From contig NC_079885.1 in assembly GCF_029227915.1 (NCBI RefSeq), positions 26,415,001 to 26,475,000 on the forward strand: 60,000 bases of DNA, written 5' to 3'. The notes under the pieces are model-generated. The model searched no databases and was not told where the DNA came from. It was given only the letters and a program-made list of their open reading frames with translations. This document shows positions 24,901 to 29,105 of the stretch, one piece after another. Every line of letters begins with the position of its first letter. The stretch's first letter is position 1. The stretch comes from Hydractinia symbiolongicarpus (lineage: Eukaryota; Cnidaria; Hydrozoa; Anthoathecata; Hydractiniidae). The position numbers were made by a program, and so were the translations under genes.

Positions 24901-26355
24901 GTATGGCTAAACTTATTTCAGTGTGCTTTATTAACTTGCTTACAATGGAAAACACGTTTTTTATTTTTTAGATGTAAACAATAAGTAGATAACATCTTCT
25001 GAATACTTGTGTTCTTTTAAGCTACAGCCTATCACTAACTAAAATCATTCAGGCTACAGAAATACTGTGGTGTCGTTCGATCCGTAATAAAATTGTATAT
25101 TGTATTAAAAAGAAGTCCAGAAGTTCTTTCTCCCACATGACACAGCAGACAATAAGTCAGTCCTCTGTGAAGAATCTAACAATACAGCCAAAATATATAG
25201 GAGGTATAGTTTTGCTTTATGTTAAACTGTGCCTGTGACAAGCATTTTTGAAGCATGTCATCGGCGACTTCTGCAATATACAACCTTTCAGTACCTGTTG
25301 TAAAAGGTTATTGGTGTAAAATATTTATAAGAAAGTTATTGTGTTCTTTTAAGAGCTTAGTTGTATTATTTACGTATGATGCAGTTGTTGGTATATGCCT
25401 AACAGTGTAATAATTTTCCTTACAGGCATAATAAGTAATTAATTTTGTGGCTAATTGTTACGCTCAATAAATGGCGAAAAATTGCAGAACAAGGCAGTGA
25501 GGAACTAACAATTCTTTTTACTTTTAAGATGGTACCATAGCCTTTACGAAATCATAACAAAGGCTTTTAAGTCGATTGTGCTGGGCAGAAAAATAAAGTT
25601 TTGTGAGATGGTGCAATAATTACCCTACCTTACTATAATGTTCTAGTGTTTAAGAAGCTGTTGGACAGTTTTCTGTCTAAAATTATGGAGTATCCCTATA
25701 GCATATTATTATCCTGAAGTAATTATTTTCTAGCCTGAAAGTTGATGTGTTATATTTTTTACCAGGACCGAATTTTCGTAAATAAGCAACTAAGCTAGGC
25801 AGGTAGAAATTTTTGTGGGTTAGCTAAATTACCACAAAAACATTGAGTGCTTAATTAGTTAAGACTTGGAGACACAAACAATTGTTATGTGAATGCAGTT
25901 TGTTGCGTTTTCTTCCTTTTAAAAAGAATGGACCTTATAGCCTACAATTTCTCATGCGCAATGCAACAAAATTATGACAAAAAAATGTTGCAGAAACATT
26001 CACTGCAACAAAATAAACTGCAGCAGGTCATTTTGTGAAGTTTGCGCAGTGTAACCACACTTTATTTGCAACATTTTTATTATCAAACAATCAACTAGTT
26101 TAAAAAAATTTTCCCAACAAGGGTTTTTGCATTTGCAAAAGATTTGTTTTAAGATGGCAGAAATTAATTTATTGTAAACAAAATTTTCTTTATTATTATT
26201 AGCTTTTATTATTTCGATAAATATAATTTTCGTTAAAAAAACTGTGTAACTAGGATAGACAGGAAGATAGGGGATACCTTATCTTCATCAACATTTCCTT
26301 TAACTAATTTAGGATTTCGTGGAGCCACAACTCTCGATCTGTTTTTGCTTGGCAT
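707..26355 (-). CDS. HYDIN: HYDIN orthologue, 5' part (34 exons, partial)
   Basis: HYDIN is a very large protein of the central-pair apparatus of motile cilia, built from tandem ASH/MSP-like beta-sandwich domains. The conceptual protein (1613 residues here) follows vertebrate HYDIN in order as I know it: EMSLTTQERL and IIELLDMSEMTHQK near the N-terminus, FQPYPSEIIFQ, SPYFKIISPPDVGHKVAPG, FLEECITDP, CDITGRENRLPLR, LDFGRCF, NKGRRPQQIYW, GIEEVFDILPLYG, VLDFGHVVMGD and finally LDRVKGLPGFPDNEQ. Human HYDIN is about 5100 residues, so roughly the first third is present. Every junction has a GT donor and AG acceptor and the reading frame is kept through all 34 exons with no internal stop, so this looks like a functional gene. 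The start ATG at 26355 is the first in the exon that splices in frame to the conserved region. The gene continues left of position 1. Confidence 0.95.
1710..1843 (-). CDS. HYDIN: HYDIN exon 33 (residues 1478-1522)
   Basis: Acceptor ATTTCAG, donor GTATGT. Encodes a charged helical segment, FDWDIQEEIDRLEVKYFSL, followed by a basic stretch; it corresponds to the MEVERLIVQSYV region of vertebrate HYDIN. Confidence 0.9.
1996..2157 (-). CDS. HYDIN: HYDIN exon 32 (residues 1424-1477)
   Basis: Acceptor GTTTTAG, donor GTAAGG, phase 0 at both ends. Encodes VAHFDPETITVEGIGVFPRI and LSLPKEED, then a charged helix (KYEKLLKEAKENLENN). Confidence 0.94.
2313..2396 (-). CDS. HYDIN: HYDIN exon 31 (residues 1396-1423)
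   Basis: 84 nt, acceptor TTTTTTAG, donor GTATGT, phase 0 at both ends. Encodes GFIPAGGTAKLLIKFFPGIP, like the Y-x-P-G-V-P edge of HYDIN. Confidence 0.92.
2478..2609 (-). CDS. HYDIN: HYDIN exon 30 (residues 1352-1395)
   Basis: Acceptor TATATTACAG, donor GTTTGT, phase 0 at both ends. Encodes SEVELLNTGKVNFDFVVLN, the L-x-N-T-G-K-x-x-F-x-F motif. Confidence 0.92.
2728..2937 (-). CDS. HYDIN: HYDIN exon 29 (residues 1282-1351)
   Basis: Acceptor CTAATTTAG, donor GTATGG, phase 0 at both ends. Encodes VFDILPLYGCLKPTESQQFQ, FSFYGHPHILAEATAVC and YKIHLKGQASLVQY, a close match to HYDIN. Confidence 0.95.
3401..3663 (-). CDS. HYDIN: HYDIN exon 28 (residues 1194-1281)
   Basis: Acceptor TTAATTTCAG, donor GTATGT. 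Encodes a low-complexity Ser/Asp and basic linker (DLSDSSDEEK, LRKRPSTAPP) ending in VHVGIEE. The same place in vertebrate HYDIN is also a long disordered linker ending in S-I-G-I-E-E-V-F-D. Confidence 0.92.
3762..3900 (-). CDS. HYDIN: HYDIN exon 27 (residues 1148-1194)
   Basis: Acceptor TTTTGTAG, donor GTAAAA. Encodes INFESVLNDTEHIQTVKVTN and SPLEVFYSWSFVN, equal to the L-N-D-T-E-x-I-x-x-V-x-x-T-N-x-S-P-L segment of HYDIN. Confidence 0.94.
3901..4516. other. HYDIN intron 26, no coding feature
   Basis: Between exons 26 and 27. A 104-codon open frame on the minus strand (3931-4245) has no HYDIN-like sequence and no splice continuity; it is taken as chance. Confidence 0.6.
4517..4843 (-). CDS. 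HYDIN: HYDIN exon 26 (residues 1039-1147)
   Basis: The largest exon seen (327 nt), acceptor TTTTTAATAG, donor GTAGGT, phase 0 at both ends. Encodes LIARNISMLPIGVVFTV, ENITLILQFDPNFVDDSFSR, then GDVYYPNLEFETME: one whole ASH domain. Confidence 0.95.
5018..5434. mobile_element. MITE with GGGGCCATTCAATAATTAC ends
   Basis: In the HYDIN intron between exons 25 and 26. The left end reads AGGGGCCATTCAATAATTAC and the right end is its imperfect reverse complement (GTAATTATTGAATGGCTCCT), about 25 bp each. Both ends are next to a TA dinucleotide, compatible with a TA target duplication. The core is non-coding and about 415 bp, so this is a non-autonomous DNA transposon. The superfamily is not certain. 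Confidence 0.75.
5776..5926 (-). CDS. HYDIN: HYDIN exon 25 (residues 988-1038)
   Basis: Acceptor TTTTTTGCAG, donor GTAATA. Encodes KVKERMVCQAIVGNSTGKE and ADFIQPLLEFSENQINF, parallel to the VKEKLVCHAIIG segment of vertebrate HYDIN. Confidence 0.93.
6034..6146 (-). CDS. HYDIN: HYDIN exon 24 (residues 951-988)
   Basis: Acceptor TTTTTTTCAG, donor GTAAGT. Encodes PPPEEPAKPIFKLIPNRLSL and GRYQDVILKGYS. Confidence 0.92.
6288..6496. mobile_element. Possible short inverted-repeat element
   Basis: In the HYDIN intron between exons 23 and 24. AAAAGTACAGACTA near 6297 reappears inverted near 6472 (reading GGTCTGTACTTTTGA), and CTCAGGCT occurs at each end. Fold-back of about 200 bp, no coding content. 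Confidence 0.4.
6656..6929 (-). CDS. HYDIN: HYDIN exon 23 (residues 859-950)
   Basis: Acceptor CCTTGATAG, donor GTAATA. Encodes DKLSINIVNSQIQTVYLSAV, VGTGTTIITEPSFGPVY, then RFYNKGRRPQQIYWLTEGF. The N-K-G-R-R-x-Q-Q-x-x-W motif is very characteristic of HYDIN. Confidence 0.95.
7075..7178 (-). CDS. HYDIN: HYDIN exon 22 (residues 825-859)
   Basis: Acceptor TATTTTCAG, donor GTAATC. Encodes FQVEPTSGVIAPEGCIQLKV and TANVNDNT, corresponding to the W-x-I-E-P-x-x-G-x-V-x-P-E segment. Confidence 0.92.
7179..8762. other. HYDIN intron 21 (1.6 kb)
   Basis: Intron between exons 21 and 22. Apart from the fold-back element at 8322-8572 I see no feature; it is AT-rich sequence without extended open frames. 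Confidence 0.6.
8322..8572. mobile_element. Small MITE-like fold-back element
   Basis: The left end GTTATATGCAGGCTTGGTCA and the right end (reverse complement GTTACATATGCAGGCTTTGC) form imperfect terminal inverted repeats around about 210 bp of AT-rich non-coding sequence. Confidence 0.5.
8763..8915 (-). CDS. HYDIN: HYDIN exon 21 (residues 774-824)
   Basis: Acceptor TTCTTTAG, donor GTAATT, phase 0 at both ends. Encodes IKAIGDGPVVHLNKQNIVF and LSLSNESLIPAQFYCEM, matching G-E-G-P-V-I-x-V and L-x-N-x-S-x-I-P-A of HYDIN. Confidence 0.94.
9313..9429 (-). CDS. HYDIN: HYDIN exon 20 (residues 735-773)
   Basis: Acceptor TTTCTCAG, donor GTGAGC, phase 0 at both ends. Encodes IIEANSTLEVPLHITLKSVK and VHFTIFGSKQKSL. 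Confidence 0.92.
9505..9552 (-). CDS. HYDIN: HYDIN exon 19 (residues 719-734)
   Basis: A small 48-nt exon, acceptor TCTAATAG, donor GTAAAT, phase 0 at both ends. Encodes EEDENALLTYSSPLPR, the position of VLFSSPTPSG-like sequence in vertebrate HYDIN. Confidence 0.88.
9553..10717. other. HYDIN intron 18 (1.2 kb) with possible decayed coding DNA
   Basis: Between exons 18 and 19. Plus-strand 9895-10290 is less AT-rich than its surroundings and reads as short, stop-broken charged peptides in several frames. This suggests an old retroelement or gene fragment, but I cannot name it. Confidence 0.35.
10718..10853 (-). CDS. HYDIN: HYDIN exon 18 (residues 673-718)
   Basis: Acceptor ATGTATAG, donor GTATGT. 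Encodes CIVPTIGIVSPILDFGRCFI, then NDTELPAKYEL: the L-D-F-G-x-C-F start of the next domain. Confidence 0.94.
11277..11377 (-). CDS. HYDIN: HYDIN exon 17 (residues 640-673)
   Basis: Acceptor GATTTTAG, donor GTAAAC after two bases of codon 673. Encodes ICFTPLTSGKYDTVITVDIE, the F-x-P-x-x-x-x-x-Y-x-x-x-I-x-V-D-I edge strands. Confidence 0.92.
11765..12160. mobile_element. Copy of the ACCTTATTCC / ACATTAACGAGAC element (partial)
   Basis: In the HYDIN intron between exons 16 and 17. The end ACCTTATTCC followed by ACATTAACGAGACA is nearly identical to the left end of the element at 21085-21690, and GCGTTAATTTC recurs at about 12100. The far boundary is not sharp. Confidence 0.5.
12293..12528 (-). 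CDS. HYDIN: HYDIN exon 16 (residues 561-639)
   Basis: Acceptor TTGTTCAAAG, donor GTAATT. Encodes ERTCTLVNTSMVPMTFSLRV, a variable insert, then EFNLTPSGGVLLPLSGVEIQ, as in the matching HYDIN domain. Confidence 0.94.
12792..12859 (-). CDS. HYDIN: HYDIN exon 15 (residues 538-561)
   Basis: Acceptor TTTTTTAG, donor GTAAGT. Encodes GNVIGPTFHFDVPQLKFGVV: the G-x-V-I-G-P-T-F-x-F-D junction between two ASH domains. Confidence 0.93.
13006..13097 (-). CDS. HYDIN: HYDIN exon 14 (residues 508-538)
   Basis: Acceptor TTGTCTAG, donor GTTAGA after two bases of codon 538. Encodes IIFNSSHLGEFAEYFYWAVE and the strand FKFKI. Confidence 0.9.
13186..13317 (-). CDS. HYDIN: HYDIN exon 13 (residues 464-507)
   Basis: Acceptor TTTTCACAG, donor GTAAAC, phase 0 at both ends. 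Encodes VVIANKGDIDAVFSYVPSN and FSFSPSQGIVRAGDHQ, a canonical HYDIN strand pair. Confidence 0.93.
13507..13725 (-). CDS. HYDIN: HYDIN exon 12 (residues 391-463)
   Basis: Acceptor AACATAG, donor GTCAGT, phase 0 at both ends. Encodes EGDIWPNSSIDINIIFKPEE, CDITGRENRLPLRLRGDGIG and FDTLDVENVFV: a complete ASH C-terminal half and the start of the next domain. Confidence 0.95.
14116..14172 (-). CDS. HYDIN: HYDIN exon 11 (residues 372-390)
   Basis: A small 57-nt exon, phase 0 at both ends, acceptor ATTTTAG, donor GTAAGT. Encodes DDQMFYSDENIIVEPI, the strand before the EGDIWPNSS motif of the next exon. Confidence 0.9.
14697..14823 (-). CDS. HYDIN: HYDIN exon 10 (residues 329-371)
   Basis: Acceptor TTTTTTAG, donor GTATGT. 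Encodes NDAFLEECITDPLMRDKFS and IKNKIQ: the charged helical linker with the conserved FLEECI motif. Confidence 0.93.
14901..14993 (-). CDS. HYDIN: HYDIN exon 9 (residues 298-329)
   Basis: Acceptor TTTTCTAG, donor GTAAGA. Encodes TISLSNRSNFLVHFQWK and then the charged AIEEDQQRQ. This is the segment that ends in W-K and enters a coiled, charged insert in HYDIN. Confidence 0.92.
14994..15966. repeat. HYDIN intron 8 with two internal duplications
   Basis: About 100 bp at 15230-15345 is repeated, diverged, at 15360-15480; both copies carry CCACCACAAGTAATTG and ATTTTGAACTTGTCAAA. A second, recent tandem duplication of about 32 bp (TCAATGAATACCATGTATTT) lies at 15810-15866. There is no coding content. 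Confidence 0.6.
15967..16075 (-). CDS. HYDIN: HYDIN exon 8 (residues 262-298)
   Basis: Acceptor AAAATAAAG, donor GTAGGA. Encodes EEVFVGLYGDSSDMNVRLDK and VRLDNTYIT, i.e. the end of an ASH domain and the start of the next. Confidence 0.9.
16430..16554 (-). CDS. HYDIN: HYDIN exon 7 (residues 220-262)
   Basis: Acceptor TTTTGATAG, donor GTAGGT. Encodes PFKVSPEKGVLDVGKSIQVE and VGFNPQQTG, matching the P-F-x-V-x-P-x-x-G-x-L-x-V-G pattern of HYDIN. Overlapping open frames on the plus strand here are shadows. Confidence 0.93.
16555..18108. other. HYDIN intron 6 (1.55 kb)
   Basis: Between exons 6 and 7. It contains a short TA tract near 16938 and AT-rich sequence. Short open frames on both strands look like chance. 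Confidence 0.6.
18109..18182 (-). CDS. HYDIN: HYDIN exon 6 (residues 196-220)
   Basis: Acceptor ATGTTTAG, donor GTATGT after two bases of codon 220. Encodes KTLLVRNIGNTETKFNL, a typical N-x-G-x-x-x-x-F HYDIN repeat strand. Confidence 0.9.
18273..18398 (-). CDS. HYDIN: HYDIN exon 5 (residues 154-195)
   Basis: Acceptor TTTCACAG, donor GTAATA, phase 0 at both ends. Encodes FLVPVKAIGARGILDFPDE followed by HFGLCPVK: the end of one ASH domain and the D-F-x-x-V-x-x-G start of the next. Confidence 0.93.
18399..19758. other. HYDIN intron 4 (1.36 kb)
   Basis: Between exons 4 and 5. Very AT-rich, with no recognised gene or repeat. Confidence 0.6.
19759..19893 (-). CDS. HYDIN: HYDIN exon 4 (residues 109-153)
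   Basis: Acceptor TTTTTAG, donor GTATAA, phase 0 at both ends. Encodes SPYFKIISPPDVGHKVAPG and IQFTPDQ, the proline-rich turn and the F-x-P edge strand typical of an ASH/MSP fold. Confidence 0.93.
19894..22032. other. HYDIN intron 3 (2.1 kb)
   Basis: Between exons 3 and 4. Holds the GTTAATTT-rich element at 21085-21690; the rest shows no feature I can support. Confidence 0.6.
21085..21690. mobile_element. DNA element with CTACCTTATT ends and GTTAATTT repeats
   Basis: Begins CTACCTTATTCCCTAACATT and ends with the inverted AAATAAGGTAG. At least eight GTTAATTT or GTTAATTA words lie near both ends, mostly pointing the same way. The centre has an 86-codon minus-strand open frame (21215-21475) rich in Glu/Lys/Val with no family I recognise; it could be captured coding DNA. 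The family is unknown. A partial second copy is at 11765. Confidence 0.6.
22033..22152 (-). CDS. HYDIN: HYDIN exon 3 (residues 69-108)
   Basis: Acceptor AATTTTAG, donor GTTTGG, phase 0 at both ends. Encodes LFQPYPSEIIFQNFEAQQVY and PLQLRNND, the first strands of an ASH-type domain. Confidence 0.93.
22258..22383 (-). CDS. HYDIN: HYDIN exon 2 (residues 27-68)
   Basis: Acceptor TTTTTTAG, donor GTATGT, phase 0 at both ends. Encodes PSAFLMEMSLTTQERL followed by IIELLDMSEMTHQK, the diagnostic HYDIN N-terminal signature. Confidence 0.95.
22900..24040 (+). pseudogene. Decayed Copia-like (Ty1) pol, RT and RNase H part
   Basis: Reading the three plus frames in turn gives the order of a Ty1/Copia polyprotein C-terminal half. 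It shows a reverse-transcriptase stretch (RCLYCLYGLTDAPREWYNPV near 23160), a degraded segment where the catalytic V-D-D should stand, DCFKYLSLDVRETGDSIYVN near 23395, then RNase H-like SPLASEASTMADAADVG near 23730, VVCYMDSKSLKDHL near 23835 and the RQLADCLT end motif near 23970. Several stops and frameshifts separate these pieces. No LTRs were seen. The element sits antisense to HYDIN in its first large intron. Family assignment rests on motif order; the copy is dead. Confidence 0.8.
24478..24555 (+). pseudogene. Scrap of LINE reverse transcriptase
   Basis: About 26 codons read CDFLDFVKAFEKVEFDIVL, the F-x-D-F-x-K-A-F-D-x-V motif of non-LTR reverse transcriptases with two changes. There are no flanking domains. 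Confidence 0.45.
26278..26355 (-). CDS. HYDIN: HYDIN exon 1 (residues 1-26)
   Basis: Starts MPSKNRSRVV and ends phase 0 at AAG before GTATCC. The peptide is short and basic. It is assigned to HYDIN because it splices in frame to exon 2, although the intron is 3.9 kb; it is the least conserved and least certain exon. Confidence 0.75.
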
Positions 26356-27358
26356 TGCGATTTTGTTTGTATGTATACTTGTCACATTCTACTTTAGCTT
26401 AGTTAGTTAGCTAGCTAGTATTGCTTTCCACCTCTGCTCTTGTAGTAAGTACTTTGTCGCGAAATTTTCCATGTTTTTTCAGAAGTCGACTGCGATTTTT
26501 AAATATGGCTACCACTTTCGCTTTTGTTTGTTATGGTTACAGTATAAACAGGAATTACTTAGGGCAAGGACGATATATACGAATTTTACGTGCCTCCTGT
26601 CCTCCGCCAAGAATGTTGAAGTTTTGATAAAAAACATTTTTAATTTTTTATAAATGATATTCAACTGCTGTTGCTCTTTTCCTGTCATTATGATCTGTTG
26701 CAACACGCCTGTTTATCGCTGCAATCCGATGTGGAATTTTCTAAAAGCTAGTAGCAGAAAAGAGACAGTTCTTTTTACTTTTTTTACACAAGCAAATTTC
26801 GACGTAGTTTTTTGTAAGTCCTATCTGTTTCTCACCTTTTTTGAATAAAAGATATATAATATGTTTACAATATATATTTCTTAGGGGTTTTTTTTCTCTT
26901 CACAAACCAGCTCCATTCCATTATACTGCAACACCCAAGAGCCAACCCAAGAAGTTTATCCTCATAAAAAAAACGCTACAGGCCCTGGGATCGAGGTTGC
27001 CTAAGAGCAGGTTATTGAAGCAGTCCAGACAATTTTGGAACCTTGTAGAGGACACTATTTTGAGGTCCCGATGGCATCCGCTATAAAAATAGATTTCACT
27101 GAATTTTTTGAACAAACGAACGCTAGATTGATTTTCCTGGTAAAGTATTTTTGTTGGCAACCTCATTCCTAGGGAATATTGTTTTATTGTATAGATTTGA
27201 TAGTATCCTGTGATAACCTTGGACAAAGAGAACCCTGGGGACGAAGATGCCCTAAAGAGAAGTTAAAAAACTTTTGGTTTAAAAAAGGTTTTAACATTTT
27301 CTTTACGTAAGATGCTGGCACCATTTTAATTAAATTACGAACAGCAACTTTGCGAGTA

Positions 27359-27745
27359 CAGTGGATTAATTTTCGCGGATAACGTTTTTTTTTTAATTTT
27401 TGCGGACTCCACATGATGAAAAATTAAATAAAAATAAAATTTAGCTAATAAATAGAATACAATTTTTTTTAAAACCATGCAAATCATACAAATGTTTTTA
27501 ACATAAAAAGTTGTCAAGGGCGTTGCTATCTTCAATACATTTAGTTCGTATTCTGCTTCTGAAGTCGCCATCGTTACATCTTCACGATACCTTGTTTTCA
27601 GCACCTTTTTGACTCAAGCTTGATTTACAATGTTTATTACACTATTTCGTGAACGACCCTAATTAAATATTCTGCGTGAGCTTCATTTCGCAAATTTCCA
27701 AAAAAACGCGAAATTTAATTCCCGCGAAATAAAATCCACTTAAAG
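27359..27745. mobile_element. Foldback MITE with AGTGGATTAATTTTCGCGG ends
   Basis: The left end CAGTGGATTAATTTTCGCGG faces an inverted right end whose reverse complement reads AAGTGGATTTTATTTCGCGG. Inside, TTCGCG/CGCGAAA words repeat near both ends. It is about 385 bp and non-coding. The end sequence resembles that of the element at 58446, so the two are probably related families. Confidence 0.65.
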
Positions 27746-28581
27746 TGTGTAAATTTTCCATTCAAATTCGTTCAAAGAGGGTTGTTGCAAACCTCGTTCT
27801 CAGTGCTTTTTGTCTCTCACTGGCGCTACGCTTATTAACAGTTGTGATATCGTCTCATATACGCAGAGACAACAGGTCCTGGGATCAAGGCTGGGGTTCT
27901 TTCCCTTTTTCACATTGAGGCCAGCGGCAAGGTCAAAAGAAAGTTTAAAATCAGGCAACAATTTCTGGCAAAGTATTTGTTTAGAGCGAGTATTAAAGAC
28001 GAGTTTGCGTAGCTATATGTATTCAAGCGAAGCAAAATGTAGCTTCTCCCCATATTCATCTTCACTGATAAATGTACATTGGCGAAAATAGCTACACGAA
28101 ATCGAAATTGTGGGAAATTATATAAAAATACATCAAATTTTCATTAAATAATAGCAAAAATATATTCTAAGTGTCTTAAAAAAACTACAAGTATAATATT
28201 ATCCATTAAAATAAATCTCAAAAGATCTCAGTAAACTCGAGGTGGGTCAACAATCTTTCTATGACCTTTCAATCCATGACCTTTTAATCCCTGAAATTGA
28301 GTTGGATAAATCGTTTGTTTTTTTAGTTAAAACGATTTAACTTTGTCAACACAACTATCACAGGGGACTACTCTGTTGCTCGAACTTGGTTAATAACTTT
28401 AAAAAGGACTAGGTATCAAGTTCTAACTCGCCGCTGTTGACACAACGGTAAATTATCAAATTAGTAACTTCGTCACCATATCCAATGATTGAATTAGTAG
28501 TATTACTCGTGTGTACTAAAATGTGGTTAGCGGTAAAAATGTGTCATTTTAAAACTAATTCTTTCAATATTTATAAATAAT

Positions 28582-28785
28582 TTGAAAAATGCAGTTAAAA
28601 CTTGTGACAATATAAACAACGGTGGATGCCGTACTAATGGTGAAAACCGTAACAACGGTGGAGACCGTAACAACGGTGAAGATCATATAAACAACGGTGG
28701 AAAACGTAACAACGGTAAAGACCGCAACAACGGTGGAGAACGTAACAGCGTTGGAGACATTTTAGCCGGCTTCAGACGGCTATAA
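28582..28785 (+). CDS. Small ORF made of Asn/Gly hexapeptide repeats (uncertain)
   Basis: A 67-codon ORF whose centre (28610-28760) is an 18-bp minisatellite, consensus CGTAACAACGGTGGAGAC, in about eight copies. It encodes R-N-N-G-G-D/E/K repeats without a stop. The repeat length is a multiple of three and substitutions keep the frame open, but a minisatellite in one lucky frame would look the same. No signal peptide or known domain is present. It lies just beyond the distal stop of the SOWAH-like gene, on the opposite strand. Confidence 0.25.
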   Translation: MKNAVKTCDNINNGGCRTNGENRNNGGDRNNGEDHINNGGKRNNGKDRNNGGERNSVGDILAGFRRL

Positions 28786-28924
28786 TATCAATGTTTAACG
28801 CATATGACTTCATGTATATAATATGTATCGTAGCTGTGGCACAGTCTCAAAGTAGCTGATAAGAATTCGATTAACAACAAACATTCGAAATGAACATCGG
28901 TGTACAGTGTGTGTTATTGGTACG

Positions 28925-29105
28925 TTAGATTTCGAAAGAAAGCGTGCTCTTTCCTAAAGATACAATTGAGTCTTGCGTATTAACGACAACTTGTGACTTA
29001 GGTCGCGTGTTGCTTTTCTTAGACGATTCTCGTTTGATGGGCGTACTTGGTGGCTCATGTTTACGTTCTAGTTGTGGAGAGTGCTGAATATCCTCAGGTC
29101 GCAAT
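28925..29105 (-). CDS. SOWAH-like distal last exon (stop at 28925)
   Basis: Acceptor TTCGTTTAG. Encodes LRPEDIQHSPQLERKHEPP, a Ser/Lys-rich stretch and the end SIVSLGKSTLSFEI before TAA. There is no known domain; it is assigned through frame continuity. Confidence 0.65.

Larger units (their letters stand above)
22384..26277. other. HYDIN intron 1 (3.9 kb)
   Basis: The largest HYDIN intron seen. It holds the decayed Copia-like pol at 22900-24040 and a scrap of LINE reverse transcriptase at 24478-24555; 24650-26270 shows no feature I can support. Confidence 0.6.
26356..28924. other. Intergenic region between HYDIN and the SOWAH-like gene
   Basis: Both neighbours run on the minus strand, so this holds the HYDIN promoter (near 26356-26600, no clear core element seen) and the 3' flank of the SOWAH-like gene. 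The word CCTGGGATCRAGG recurs at about 26985 and 27875, with a degenerate CCTGGGGACGAAG at about 27233, suggesting dispersed-repeat debris. No other gene is supported. Confidence 0.5.
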
